Assembly (NCBI RefSeq): GCF_017591435.1
Contig: NC_059295.1
Span: 38,874,916-38,938,915 of the forward strand
Origin: Portunus trituberculatus
Lineage: Eukaryota > Arthropoda > Malacostraca > Decapoda > Portunidae
Reading direction: 5' to 3'
Length of the DNA stretch: 64,000 bases
The notes beneath the pieces are model-generated. The model was given only the letters and a program-made list of their open reading frames with translations, did no database searches and was not told the origin of the DNA. Below, in pieces: positions 12,259 through 22,986 of this stretch. Within the stretch, counting starts at the first letter, position 1; each line of letters begins with the position of its first letter. Position numbers and translations under genes: made by a program.

Positions 12259-15015
12259 GTACAGCCAATCACATTGCCACACGTACAGCCACGCACACTG
12301 CCACACGTACAGCCACGCACACTGCCACACGTACAGCCACGCACACTGCCACACGTACAGCCACGCACACTGCCACAAGCAAATGCCACACTTACTGACA
12401 CAGAGACTGCCTCACATACAGCCACGCACACTGCCACACTTACAGCCAGAGACTCTGCCACACTTACAGCCACAGACACTGCCTCATGTACAGCCACGCA
12501 CACTGCCACACTTACAGCCAGAGACTCTGCCACACTTACAGCCACAGAGTTGCCTCACGTACAACCACGCACACTTCCACACTTACAGCCAGAGACTCTG
12601 CCACACTTACAGCCACAGACACTGCCTCACGTACAGCCATGCACACTGCCACACGTACAGCCACAGACACTGTCTCACGTACAGCCACGCACACTGCAAC
12701 ACGTACAGCCACAGACACTGCCACACTTAGAGCCACGCACACTGCCACACGTACAGCCACGTACACTGTCACACGTACAGCCACGCACACTGCCACACGT
12801 ACAGCCACGCACACTGCCACACGTACAGCCACGCACACTGCCATACGTACAGCCACGCACACTGGTACACGTACAGCCACATACTGCCTCACGTACAGCC
12901 ACGCACACTGCCACACGTACAGCCACAGACACTGCCTCTCGTACAGCCACGCACACTGCCACACTTACAGCCACAGACACTGCCTCACGTACAGCCACGC
13001 ACACTGCCACACGTACAGCCACAGACACTGCCTCACGTACAGCAAAGCACACTGCCACACGTACAGCCACAGACACTGCCACACTTACAGCCACGCACAC
13101 TGTCACACGAAAAGCCACAGACACTGCCACACTTACAGCCACAGACACTGCCTTACGTACAGCCACGCACACTGCCACACGTACAGCCACAGACACTGCC
13201 TCACGTACAGCCACGCACACTGCCACACGTACAGCCACGCACACTGCCTCACGTACAGCCACGCACACTGCCACACGTACAGCCACGCACACTGCCACAC
13301 GTACAGCCACAGACACTGCCTCACGTACAGCCATGCACACTGCCACACGTACAGCCACGCACACTGCCACACGTACAGCCACGCACACTCCCACACGTAC
13401 TGCCACACGTACAACCACGCACACTGCCACACGTACAGCCCCAGACACTGCCTCACGTACAGCCACGCACACTGCCACACGTACAGCCACGCACACTGCC
13501 ACGCGTACAGCCACAGACACTGCCTCACGTACAGCCACGCACACTGCCACACGTACAGCTACGCACACTGCCACACGTACAGCCACAGACTGCTTCACGT
13601 ACAGCCACACACTGCCACACGAACAACCACGTACACTGCCACACGTACAGCCACGCACACTGCCACACGTACAGCCACAGACACTGCCTCACGTACAGCC
13701 ACGCACACTGCCACACGTACAGCCACAGACACTGCCACACGTACAGTTACGCACACTGCCACACGTACAGCCACAGACACTGCTTCACGTACAGCCACGC
13801 ACACTGCCACACGAACAGCCACGCACACTGCCTCACGTACAGCCACGCACACTGCCACACGTACAGCCACGCACACTGCCACACGTACAGCCACGCACAC
13901 TGCCACACGCACAGCCACGCACACTGCCACACGTACAGCCACCCACACTGCCAGACTTAGAGCCTCACGTACAGCCACGCACACTGCCACACGTACAGCC
14001 ACGCACACTGCCACACGTACAGCCACACTTACAGCCACAGAAACTGCCTCACGTACAGCCACGCACACTGCCACACGTACAGCCACACACACTGCCACAC
14101 GTACAGCCACGCACACTGCCACACGTACAGACAGAGACACTGCAACACGTACAGCCACGCACACTGCCACACGTACAGCCACGCACACTGCCACACGTAC
14201 AGCCACGCACACTGCCACACGTACAGCTACAGACACTGCCTCACGTACAGCCACGCCCACTGCCACACGTACAGCCACGCCCACTGCCACACTTATAGCC
14301 ACAGACACTTCTTCACGTACAGCCACGCACACTGCCACACGTATAGCCACGCGCTCTGCCACACGTACAGCCACGCGCTCTGCCACACTTACAGCCACAG
14401 ACACTGCCTCACGTACAGCCATGCACACTGCCCCACTTACAGCCACGCACACTGCCCCACGTACAGCCACGCACAATGCCACATGTACAGCCACGCACAC
14501 TGCCACACTTACAGCCACAGACACTGCTTCACGTACAGCCACGCACACTGCCACACGTACAACCACAGACACTGCCACACGTACAGCCACGCACACTGCC
14601 ACACGTACAGCCACAGACACTGCCTCACGTATAACCACGCACAACTGCCACACGTACAGCCACGCACACTGCCACACTTACAGCCACAGACACTTCTTCA
14701 CGTACAACCACGCACACTGCCACACGTATAGCCATGCGCTTTGCCACACGTACAGCCACGCGCTCTGCCACACGTACAACCACAGACACTGCCTCACGTA
14801 CAGCCACGCACACTGCCCCATGTACAGCCACGCACACTGCCACATGTACAGCCACGCACACTCCCACACCTACAGCCACAGACACTGCTTCACGTACAGC
14901 CACACACACTGCCACACGTACAGCCACAGACACTGCCTCACGTACAGCCACGCACACTGCCACACGTACAGCCACAGACACTGCCTCACGTATAGCCACG
15001 CACACTGCCACACGT
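12259..15015. repeat. Satellite higher-order repeat, copy 2 (~2.75 kb)
   Basis: Second tandem copy of the 2.75-kb block, differing from copy 1 by scattered substitutions and a few unit gains or losses (for example the ACAGAGTTGCC variant near 12544 and reworked units at 14290-14470). The sharing of private variants in order shows block duplication. Confidence 0.9.
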
Positions 15016-15292
15016 ACAGCCACGCACACTGCCACACTTACAGCCACAGACACTGCCTCACGTATAGACACGCACACTGCCATAATTACAGCCACGCACA
15101 CTGGCACACGTACAGCCATGCAAACTGCCACACGTACAGCCACAGACACTCTCACACTTACAGCCACGCACACTGCCACACGTACAGCCATGCACAATGC
15201 CACACGTACAGCCACGCACACTGCCACACGTACAGCTAAACCGACAGCCACGCACACAGTCACACGTAGGTACAGACACGCAAACAGCCACT
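15016..15292. repeat. Degenerating right edge of the 24-bp satellite
   Basis: Units become irregular (CATAATTACAGCC, GCTAAACCGACAGCC) and the array stops at about 15290, followed by a run of eight T. The units at an array edge are expected to be the most diverged. Confidence 0.85.
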
Positions 15293-16049
15293 TTTTTTTA
15301 GATTTTCGTCATCGATTAATTTCGCCCTTTCAAGATGACGAAAGCAATAATATTCACCGCTTTTCTATCATCCCACAACACTGCAAATGAGTCAGTAGAT
15401 TTTGGTGCAACACACACACGACCGAGTAGTCTCAATCACTGCGTACATTATTCTTACACAAAGATGAGTCAAGGGATGAACTGTATTTCATGTTTTTTTA
15501 TAAATAGAGTTGATGATGATCACGATTTCTTCTTCTGCAGATGCAACGTGAACCAGCTCTATCTCTATAGTTGAAATTGACGAGGTGCCGTCGAACCACA
15601 ATGAACAGGAAGGAATTTTCCAGCAAGAGGACTGATGGGGCCGACGGAAGGTGATACTACATACAGCCTGGACACATTATTGGTAAGGCCGCTTCATTGT
15701 TTTGTGATTTGTGCTTAATGTTGCTTTCTGATGTGTTCTGTTTATTCATTTTTTTGCTTTATTGATGTAAAGCTTCTTGGTTATTTGATTAAGACCATGA
15801 AGGAAAAATATATTCTATGCTTTCACGTTCAAATGAGTGCCCCATATTCTTCCACGGACACAACAAGCCGCTCTGATGTGCAGGCTGGAATGACTAACTA
15901 CCAGAATCAAGACGAAGTAGATGTGACGCGAAATAAAGAAAAACATGATTATCTAATTTGCGGGAGAGGATGGAAGTGCAAGGTCATGGAAAAACACAGG
16001 TAATGAAACTTCGTAAAGCTTGTCTATCCAGCAGATTCTTTTATCTTTA
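15293..16049 (+). other. Unique DNA with possible exon fragments
   Basis: No gene is recognised. Two stretches have exon-like borders: TTCTTCTGCAG at 15530-15540 followed by a short frame reading SISIVEIDEVPSNHNEQEG and a GGTAAG at about 15680; and an open frame at 15731-16003 ending in CACAG|GTAATG. They could be exons of a decayed gene or element. No homology can be named, so this is weak inference. Confidence 0.25.
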
Positions 16050-16640
16050 ATTTTTCAATTTTGAGTTAATAGCGCAATCTTTTTATGTTTTCTGATGATA
16101 AAATATGATTTATTATATATTTTGCAAGGATTTGAGTGCATAAATTTGAATTTATGTATAAGCAGAATTCATCAAGGGTAAGGCGCGTGTATTTCGTCTT
16201 CTGTAAGGCCTTGAGCTCAGCTGGTCTGTTCGCCCATCCAGACAGCACCTCATTTCCTATCTATTTTCTATCATTAACATAAAGCTGCTGATGATCCCTA
16301 AGGGTAAAAGGGCCAATACGAGAAACCAAACTGGACCTATGTCAAGATTTTCCTTTCTTATACAGTCAGTATTATGAGGAAACATGTAGCCTGATTAGCT
16401 TCACCATTCAGGGGCACGTAAAAGCTGCATAGAGCTCTGTTACAAAAAGGACACGCTAAAAAACAGGGTACAGAAAGTCCCATGGTATATAATTGTTGGA
16501 GAGCTGCATTCATTATTAGCTAAATAACTATCAATTTTAATACTTTAATTACTAGTGTCAGCTCATCGCTTCTTCCTACGCTTGCTCTCCAAGCCATTCC
16601 CGGCTCTTCCAACAAGTCTGTCACAAGTAACACTTCTGCA

Positions 16641-18141
16641 CATGGGCGTCCACAGAAAAAAAAAAAAAATCAAAACAAAAGAGGGCATGGGCGTCAGCAG
16701 AAAAAAATAGTATCTGCAACAATTGCAGATACTATCATCAGCCAAGAAAAAAGAAATTGGTCTTAACCTCGACAAGCTTCATGGCCAAGGCTATGGTGGA
16801 TGCTTAACACTGGCAAGACAAAGAAAATGGTGTACAGGCCCGGATCAGGGACACTTATCCCAAAGCTGTTTTCGTGCACTGCTCTTCACATCGACGTAAT
16901 TTGGTGGTTCATGATTTGAATTCTGTCGCAGATGTTCATGATACGACTGGAACTGTGAAATTTACTATTAAATTTTTCCGTGACAGTCCCAAACCAAGAG
17001 ACTGGTTCTAAATTTTGTTGTGTGAAACCAGATGGAGCGCAAAGTACAAAAGCATCAGCATCTTTTCAGAGAATTTTGTGATATCTCTGTACAACTGGAG
17101 CAACTGGAGGCAAACCAGCATGAGTCACAGAGCACCCGTCAGACGACACATCAGCTGAGGTGTGCAGCAGGAACCATATTGTTTCCCATCTGTCTTACGA
17201 TGATTGCGAAGTACTCAGCGATGCTGGAGGCAGTGACCCAACAGCTACAGGCATTCGACATGGACATGACGGTAGTCCGAGATCACATTGGCCTGTTGAT
17301 GAAAGCGTTCTAAGATCACCAGGATGGGACAGACCGCTCTCAGAAGATATCATCTATGATAGATATTGGTAGAATTGACTATGCCTTGAAGATGCACACG
17401 CCAAATCCACTGGCCGAATGTAGGCGGCTCCATTAAAGAATACTTTCGCCGCTTCATCTTTCTCATACACGGATTCTTTGATTCAGTCCCTGGAAAGTCG
17501 TTTTGGTGACTTTAACGCACCATATTTCTATATATTTGCCCTACACCTAAGAAAAATGAAACAAAGAGAAAGAGAACGTTTTATCTGTCCAAGAAATAAA
17601 TAGAATTGAAAATCTTGTTGAAGAAGCACTAGCGTGGCATGACGTGCAAAAGTTTAAGGACCGACTGGATGACAAGTCTCTCGGTTTGAATTGTTTGAAG
17701 GAGAACACGCTGTTCCTTGCTGTGCGCAAGGCTGTTCTTATAGCACTGACTCTGCCTGCAACATCATGTACAGTGGAGAGGTCTTTCAGCACAATGCACA
17801 GGGTGAAGTGAAGATCTGTTTAAAGTCAACAATGAGTGGTGAACGTCTCTTCGGCCTTTGTGTACTGAATGTCCACCGTGACAAAGTGAACAGCCAAGTT
17901 ATTATAGAGATATTGAACAGGTTATTGATAGAAATCCCTGACGACTGAAATTCCTGTTCCAACAAAATAGTACTAGTAATAATAATAAAAAAAAACTGAG
18001 TAATAGAATAATTACGGTAATAAAGTTGATAAATTTATTTTATTCATTTTGCATTTTTCATTCTTTTCGTATTTTCTCATTTTTTCCCATAAATTCCAGG
18101 GAGCCAAATGTTCCCTTTTGCTTTCCCTGCGGACACCCATG
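16641..18141 (+). mobile_element. hAT transposon nested in the foldback left arm
   Basis: 1,501 bp with terminal inverted repeats CATGGGCGTCCACAG (16641) and, inverted, CATGGGTGTCCGCAG (ending 18141). Flanked by 8-bp target duplications CTTCTGCA (16633-16640) and CTCCTGCA (18142-18149), one mismatch apart. The matching place in the right foldback arm (about 19434-19442) is an unoccupied site, which confirms the boundaries. The left TIR sequence is repeated about 48 bp inside the element (near 16686). It holds a decayed transposase on the plus strand. Confidence 0.9.
17030..17948 (+). pseudogene. hAT transposase remnant
   Basis: The frame starting near 17032 encodes helical sequence around QLEANQHESQSTRQTTHQLR and AKYSAMLEAVTQQLQAFDMD, typical of the internal region of hAT transposases of the ZMYM/THAP-repressor-like group. 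After frameshifts, LPATSCTVERSFSTMHRVK (17755-17811) and STMSGERLFGLCVLNVHRD (17830-17886) give the C-terminal dimerisation domain, in two different frames, with a stop at 17946. The N-terminal zinc finger and the catalytic core are not recognisable, so the protein cannot be active. Confidence 0.75.
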
Positions 18142-18204
18142 CTCCTGCAGGTGTAGTCTATTATATCCAACAGTTTAGAGTCACTCAGTCATCTAGAACG
18201 TCTA

Positions 18205-18505
18205 TTAAGGGCTGATAAATGTTGAGGAGCAGGGCTTGGGCTCCTTGACGGTCGGTTATCTTTGTGAAATAGATTCTTTGTTGATACCACCCCAGGGACG
18301 GTATCAACAAAGAATCTAAAGCATCAAAATTTTTCTTAGACGAACTTTTTGTTTAATCTTGATATCGGCCTCCGGAATCGGTCTTAGATTTGAAACACCT
18401 CCGGAGGCGGATTAGATTCAAAATTTTACGCCGAGTTCAATTTAACAAAGATAGCCGACCGTCAAAGAGCCCAAGCTCAGCTACTCAAGATTTATCAGCC
18501 CTTAA
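18205..18505. mobile_element. TTAA-flanked MITE
   Basis: A 293-bp element (18209-18501) between two TTAA tetranucleotides (18205-18208 and 18502-18505). Termini GGGCTGATAAAT are inverted repeats that stay alignable for about 62 bp. Inside, 18270-18288 and 18300-18318 form a perfect 19-bp hairpin with an 11-base loop. No coding capacity. TTAA duplication is the hallmark of piggyBac-type transposition, though the GGGC terminus is not the usual piggyBac CCY; the superfamily is therefore uncertain. Confidence 0.8.
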
Positions 18506-18762
18506 CAAGGTGTGTCCACACTATCGAGCATGCTCGACGGGCAAACAGTGATACCAGATCCCGTTCCAATACAATATAGCAAGGAGGGTGAGTGGCAGGC
18601 ACGAAGATGACGTCAGAAGCGAGGAGACTGGGGGCAAACTAGCGGGCAAATGGTTTGCAGGAAACCCCAGAAACTGTTTCGAGTGGTATGATGCGAAACA
18701 CTAAATGTGTCTTCGTAATTAAGTAGGAATCTATCTCGCATTCAAAATGTTCTGTGCATATC

Positions 18763-19221
18763 AGCATGTCTGGCGGTCCTTCTACAAGTGTACCTGAAGG
18801 AGGAAACGTTCAGTGGTCCAGGCAAGATACAGCATGGATAATTGATATGTACCGTCAAAAACCTTGCTTGTGGAACATAAAGAGTGCTGATTATAAGGAC
18901 AGAAATAAACGTGTAACAGCCCTTACAGCAATAACAAGAGAAATAGAAAAGAAGTATGCATCCGTTACCATTGCGGATATAAAAAAGAAACTAGATTGTT
19001 TGCGAAATCAGTACAGGCGTGAAATGCGACAGATGGAAAACTCTCGCAAGTCAGGAGCTGGGACGGACGACGTGTACAGCCCCAAGTTATGGTGCTTTGA
19101 TGAGCTTTCTTTTCTCAATGATGGTGGCAGGGTCAGAGTGAAACTGAACCATGAACCAGTATTTGACACCACTCATCAGTTTACAACTTTGCCCGCCAGT
19201 CTTTTCCCGGTGAAGGAGTAG
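18763..19221 (+). CDS. MADF-domain protein encoded by the foldback core
   Basis: Open frame of about 153 codons beginning at an ATG at 18763 (an in-frame upstream start at 18754 is also possible) and ending TAG at 19219-19221. Residues ~20-115 fit a MADF/Myb-SANT-like DNA-binding fold: an initial WSRQDTAWIIDMYRQKPCLW, then DYKDRNKR, a middle helix with VTIADIKKKL and a last helix LRNQYRREMRQM. MADF proteins bind DNA; in PIF/Harbinger-type transposons a Myb/MADF partner accompanies the transposase. Here no transposase accompanies it, so it may bind the arms of its own element or be a captured gene (inference). The frame is uninterrupted, unlike every other transposon-borne gene nearby. Confidence 0.65.
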   Translation, partial: SMSGGPSTSVPEGGNVQWSRQDTAWIIDMYRQKPCLWNIKSADYKDRNKRVTALTAITREIEKKYASVTIADIKKKLDCLRNQYRREMRQMENSRKSGAGTDDVYSPKLWCFDELSFLNDGGRVRVKLNHEPVFDTTHQFTTLPASLFPVKE

Positions 19222-20030
19222 ATATTGTGGGCTCAGCTACATCTGGTAGTACTGTTTGTTGCCAGATCCCTGCCTGTGGTTTTCCCGCTTCTGACGTCAA
19301 CCCTCATTCTCATTACTCATTGTGATCTGGTATCACTGTTTGCCCGTCGGGCATGCTCGATAGTGTGGACACACTTTAAGGGATGTTCTGGATGACTGAG
19401 TGATTCTAAACTGTTGGATATAATAGACTACACCTGCAAGAGTGTTATTTGTGAGACATGGCGGGAGAGCCGGGGAAGGGTTGGAGAGCAGCATGGGAAG
19501 AAGTGATGCGCCGACACTAGTAATTACAACAGTATTAGAATAATTTGATACTGTGTTATTTAGCCAATAAGAAATGCTGCTCTCCAGCAATTATTACCTT
19601 GGTTCTTCCTGTGTCCGGTTTCTGGCGTGTCCTCCTTTTTTATAGAGCCCCATGCAGCTTTTATGTACCGCTGAATGGTGAAGCTAATCAGGTTACATGT
19701 TTCTTCATAATACTGACTATACGCATAAGGAAGGAAAATCTTGCCATGGGTCCAGTTGGGTTTCCTATATTGGCTCTTTGTCTTATGGCACTTCCACGGC
19801 GGGCAGACACTGTTATAGGGATCAGCATTACCTTAGTTAGGAAATAAGGTGCTGCCTAGATGGGCTCAAGGTCTTAAACACAGACGCGCTTTACCCTTGA
19901 TGAAATTTGCTTATACATTATATGCAAATTTATGCACTCAAATCTTTTTGAAATGTATGATAAATTACAATTTTTATTATTTCGAAATAGTTATAAATGT
20001 AAAAGGATTTCACTAACTCGAAATCGAGGA

Positions 20031-20250
20031 ATTTTACTGTCTCGCTCTTATATAATTTTATATACTGAAGCTTTAGAATTCATCTCGGTATATCCAGACC
20101 AAGACCGAGACTCGGATTTAAGACTCTAAGCACATTATGACAAAATCCAGGAATTTTTGTTAATACTGCTGCCCTAGTACGTAGTGTGACTGAGTGAACT
20201 CTCAGTTGCTTCTACCTCGTTCACTAGATTTTTCTGCATTCCTGTTGTGC
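20031..20250. other. A+T-rich DNA, nothing recognised
   Basis: Short stretch after the foldback element with no repeat, gene or RNA feature that I can support. Confidence 0.5.
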
Positions 20251-20270
20251 CTGGAAATGCTCGCTGCTCC

Positions 20271-20374
20271 GTCCTACCAAATACTGATTACAGGAATTGT
20301 TATATATAACTGGATTTAAAATAAGGTAGTTGGTCCTACCAAATACTGATTACAGGAATTGTTATATATAACTG
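20271..20374. repeat. Tandem duplication, period 62 bp
   Basis: GTCCTACCAAATACTGATTA and the following bases at 20271 recur at 20333; the second copy is 42 bp long. Confidence 0.9.
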
Positions 20375-20452
20375 ATAACATTTATTTGACCGATAATCTT
20401 TTTCAGATTGAAAATATCGTTTAGAACAGTCGTGATGATGACGCAGAAAGCA

Positions 20453-20785
20453 AGAGGTGACTAGTTTGAGAACAAGACTAATCAAGGATCAAGGAAGGAT
20501 CAAGGAAAGGAGCGAGTGAACACAGATGAATTAACAGACTTTTCTGCATTCTGTTTACTGAAGCATAAATATTTATTTCATAATACTTACTTAAAATCGT
20601 TTTTACTGTACAAGTATTACGAAGAGGTGTCTAGTTTGAGAACAAGACTGATCAAGGATCAAGGAAAGGAGCGAGTGAACACAGATGAATTAAGACTTTT
20701 CTGCATTCTGTTTACTGAAGCATCATAAATATTTATTTCATAATACTTACTTGATTTTGTTTTTACTGTACAAGTATTACGTCTA
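20453..20785. repeat. Tandem duplication, period 170 bp
   Basis: The segment with CTAGTTTGAGAACAAGAC, GAGCGAGTGAACACAGATGA and ACTGTACAAGTATTACG occurs at 20461 and 20631 with small indels (an extra CAAGGAAGGAT in the first copy, an extra CAT in the second). Confidence 0.9.
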
Positions 20786-20887
20786 TAATTCACCACTTTC
20801 CAGCTTGCGAGAACGAAATCGTGTGAAAGATGTGCAGTTTTGAACTTCCAGCAGTTTACGTAAAGATGGGAGTCGCTACCCCCATCA

Positions 20888-20975
20888 AAATCTACAGCTT
20901 GAAGAGTAGAGGTGCCAGCCTCCTCCTGCCCAAATCTACAGCTTGAAGAGTAGAGGTGCCAGCCTCCTCCTGCCC
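20888..20975. repeat. Tandem duplication, period 44 bp
   Basis: AAATCTACAGCTTGAAGAGT plus the following 24 bases occurs twice without mismatch. Confidence 0.95.
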
Positions 20976-21057
20976 AGGACGTCCTAGGCACACTGAAAAG
21001 GAGTATAACAGAAGGGCCTATATATAAATTGAAAAAAAAAAAACTAATATATCTAAT

Positions 21058-21182
21058 ATACATAGGCCGTAAAAATTTGTACAGATCGAAAATACTACGA
21101 AGACTCCCCGGTACGTATATATATATATATACATAGGCCGTAAAAGTTTGTACAGATCGAAAACACTACGAAGACTATCCGG
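21058..21182. repeat. Direct duplication, period 71 bp, with (AT)n spacer
   Basis: CATAGGCCGTAAAAATTTGT and the downstream bases at 21061 recur at 21132 (CATAGGCCGTAAAAGTTTGT) with three substitutions; an (AT)n tract near 21116-21131 lies between them. Confidence 0.9.
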
Positions 21183-22073
21183 ACAGTCTTTAGATCTTTG
21201 GAGTGTTTTCGACAGTATACAATTTCCAGGGGCCACTATCGTCGTCTTCCCCTTTAGAATGAGCTGGGACATTTTGAGCAGGCAGGATGATGGTCCAATA
21301 TTGGTGCCCGTTAACTTATAAAGAGAATCAGACTACAATTCTGTGAACCAATGGAGCCACTCTCGTTGTCTTAGGGAGATCGTTCTGAACAGGCAGGATG
21401 CTGGTTCAGTTAGTAGAGAGAAAACTCGGTGGAAATGGTGAATCCACACTATGCTGGCGAGATACATCATCTTGTCGCATCACAAACCTACTGGGGAAGA
21501 GAAGAAAGAAGGACATGTTACCAAGTCACTTATTATCCATGAAAGCTATAATGAAGCTTGATATACTTGTACGCAATTCCTGACAAACAACAATAAGCTC
21601 TATATCAACCCTGACGTCTCACTATAGGCACAACAAAACGCTATCAACTATTTCCAGTCCATGTTTCTTACATAAACGGTTTTCAGAAATATTATGGGAG
21701 TAAAGTTTCAAAAATGTTTTTTAGTTTTTTCTCTAATTTTGACTATAAAAATATAAAGGCAGAACGGGTACCAAACAGTTGTTACTCCACTAGAAGTGAG
21801 ACCACAGGTTCTCAAATGTGTTTCTTGTGCAAAGTTGACTGCCCGTTTCACTCGCGGAATGCCCTCATCTCCGTTGCCGCCGTCGCTCCTGCTTCGGATG
21901 TTGAAAAAACAATTCACTATAACAAAGAAATAAACAAAAATTGGTCAGTTGAACCACCCAATGACTTAAGCAAGGCCACAACAAACCATTCATGCCACAC
22001 ACAAACCCTAAAACTCAGTCACCCAAGTTACACACACGATACTTACTAATCCTTAATGACCACTGCCAACAGC
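21183..22073. other. Unique DNA, no gene recognised
   Basis: Open frames of 60-110 codons occur (21398-21583, 21714-22049) but show no recognisable domain, start context or splice structure. A short repeated phrase GAACAGGCAGGATGMTGGT (GAGCAGGCAGGATGATGG at 21276 and GAACAGGCAGGATGCTGG at 21389) hints at an old duplication. Confidence 0.4.
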
Positions 22074-22237
22074 ATACGTTCCACTGTTGCCACGCTTCCA
22101 TGACTAATTTTCCCTACAGCCAAGGTGATTTTCCCCTACATTCCCCTACGCTCACAAATCGTAATTATATACTGATGAAATAAAGACTACACATGCAAAA
22201 AAAATGTTTACTTACATGCTTAGCAGGTTGATGATGA

Positions 22238-22986
22238 TTATGAAGATGCTTGTGCTTCAACGAACATAGCATTTTCATCTTTATCTGAGTATTTTGAGAA
22301 GTACCTTGTTCTTGCACTTAAATACAGGTTACACAGAGAAGGGGTCAGGGCAAAATTTGATGGAAATCTCTCGCATGTTTTAATTATTGATTCCAATGTC
22401 TTAGTCGATAACTTAGAAATAAGTTTTGATTTGTTGTTGTTAAGTTTCGAGAATGTTCTTTCAACTTCTGCTGTACTTTGGGGTAATGCTGTTACTCTCA
22501 GCATGAAGGTTGATAGTTGTTCATATGAAGCTACTGTTCTCTCATTTCTTTCCAAAACTCCTCAATGCTCTTACTTTCCCATCCTCCTTTCTTCACCTCT
22601 TCATCAACTAAAATTGACCTCCATTGTCGATCAGTGATTTGTACATTAGCATCAGGAAGAAAACGTGGTAGCCTCTGAAACAAGACTGCTGCTGAGTTCA
22701 CTTCAGCTTTATCCTTCAAAATGTATTCATGGTTAACGTCTTTGAGTGCCGCAAAAACTGGATCCACTAGATTAATCCTTTTTAGAATTTGACAGCATGC
22801 AGTTTTGTACCAGTTTCTACACCGTGAAAGAAAGCTCCCTCTTTCGTGTGGCTTCAGTTTTGACAGGGTTTCGCTTGCAAGTATCCCAGGATAGACTTTA
22901 TCCAACTGCAACCAATTTGATTCAAAATGGAAAAATATAAATGGAGAAACACAAATGGAAAAAATAAATGGAGGTATACTTAACAC
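22238..22986 (-). pseudogene. hAT transposase remnant, C-terminal half
   Basis: On the minus strand the 22986-22531 frame encodes a helical region (LSRCRNWYKTACCQILKR, then PVFAALKDVNHEYILKDKA) typical of hAT proteins, and after a frameshift near 22540 the 22555-22238 frame encodes the dimerisation domain with LRVTALPQSTAEVERTFSKL. The N-terminal half with the DNA-binding finger and the first catalytic residues is absent: the element is only 1.36 kb, too short for a complete transposase. Confidence 0.8.

Larger units (their letters stand above)
16050..20030. mobile_element. Palindromic foldback element with long inverted arms
   Basis: Sequence at about 16050-16640, 18142-18204 and 18506-18560 (plus strand) is matched, in reverse complement and in continuous order, by 19324-20030. 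Once two nested insertions are set aside (16641-18149 and 18205-18501), each arm is about 680 bp. The inner arm tips begin with GTGTGTCCACACTATCGAGC (18510 and, inverted, ending 19374). The ~760-bp core between the tips holds a MADF-domain ORF. The outer limits are approximate because identity fades at both ends, and no target duplication could be identified. Net length without the nested elements is about 2.2 kb. A diverged relative of the inner tip lies at 52105-52230. Confidence 0.8.

Noticed and set aside
9524..12730. 1,068-codon open frame and many other long frames across 1338-15290
   Set aside because: All six frames are open because the 24-bp unit has no stop codon; no start context, splice sites or non-repeat domain is present.
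18510..19374. An independent 865-bp TIR transposon nested inside a separate palindrome
   Set aside because: With the TTAA MITE removed, the arm sequence runs continuously through the GTGTGTCC tips on both sides, and the relative at 52105 also continues across this point, so a single long-armed element is simpler. Not fully excluded.
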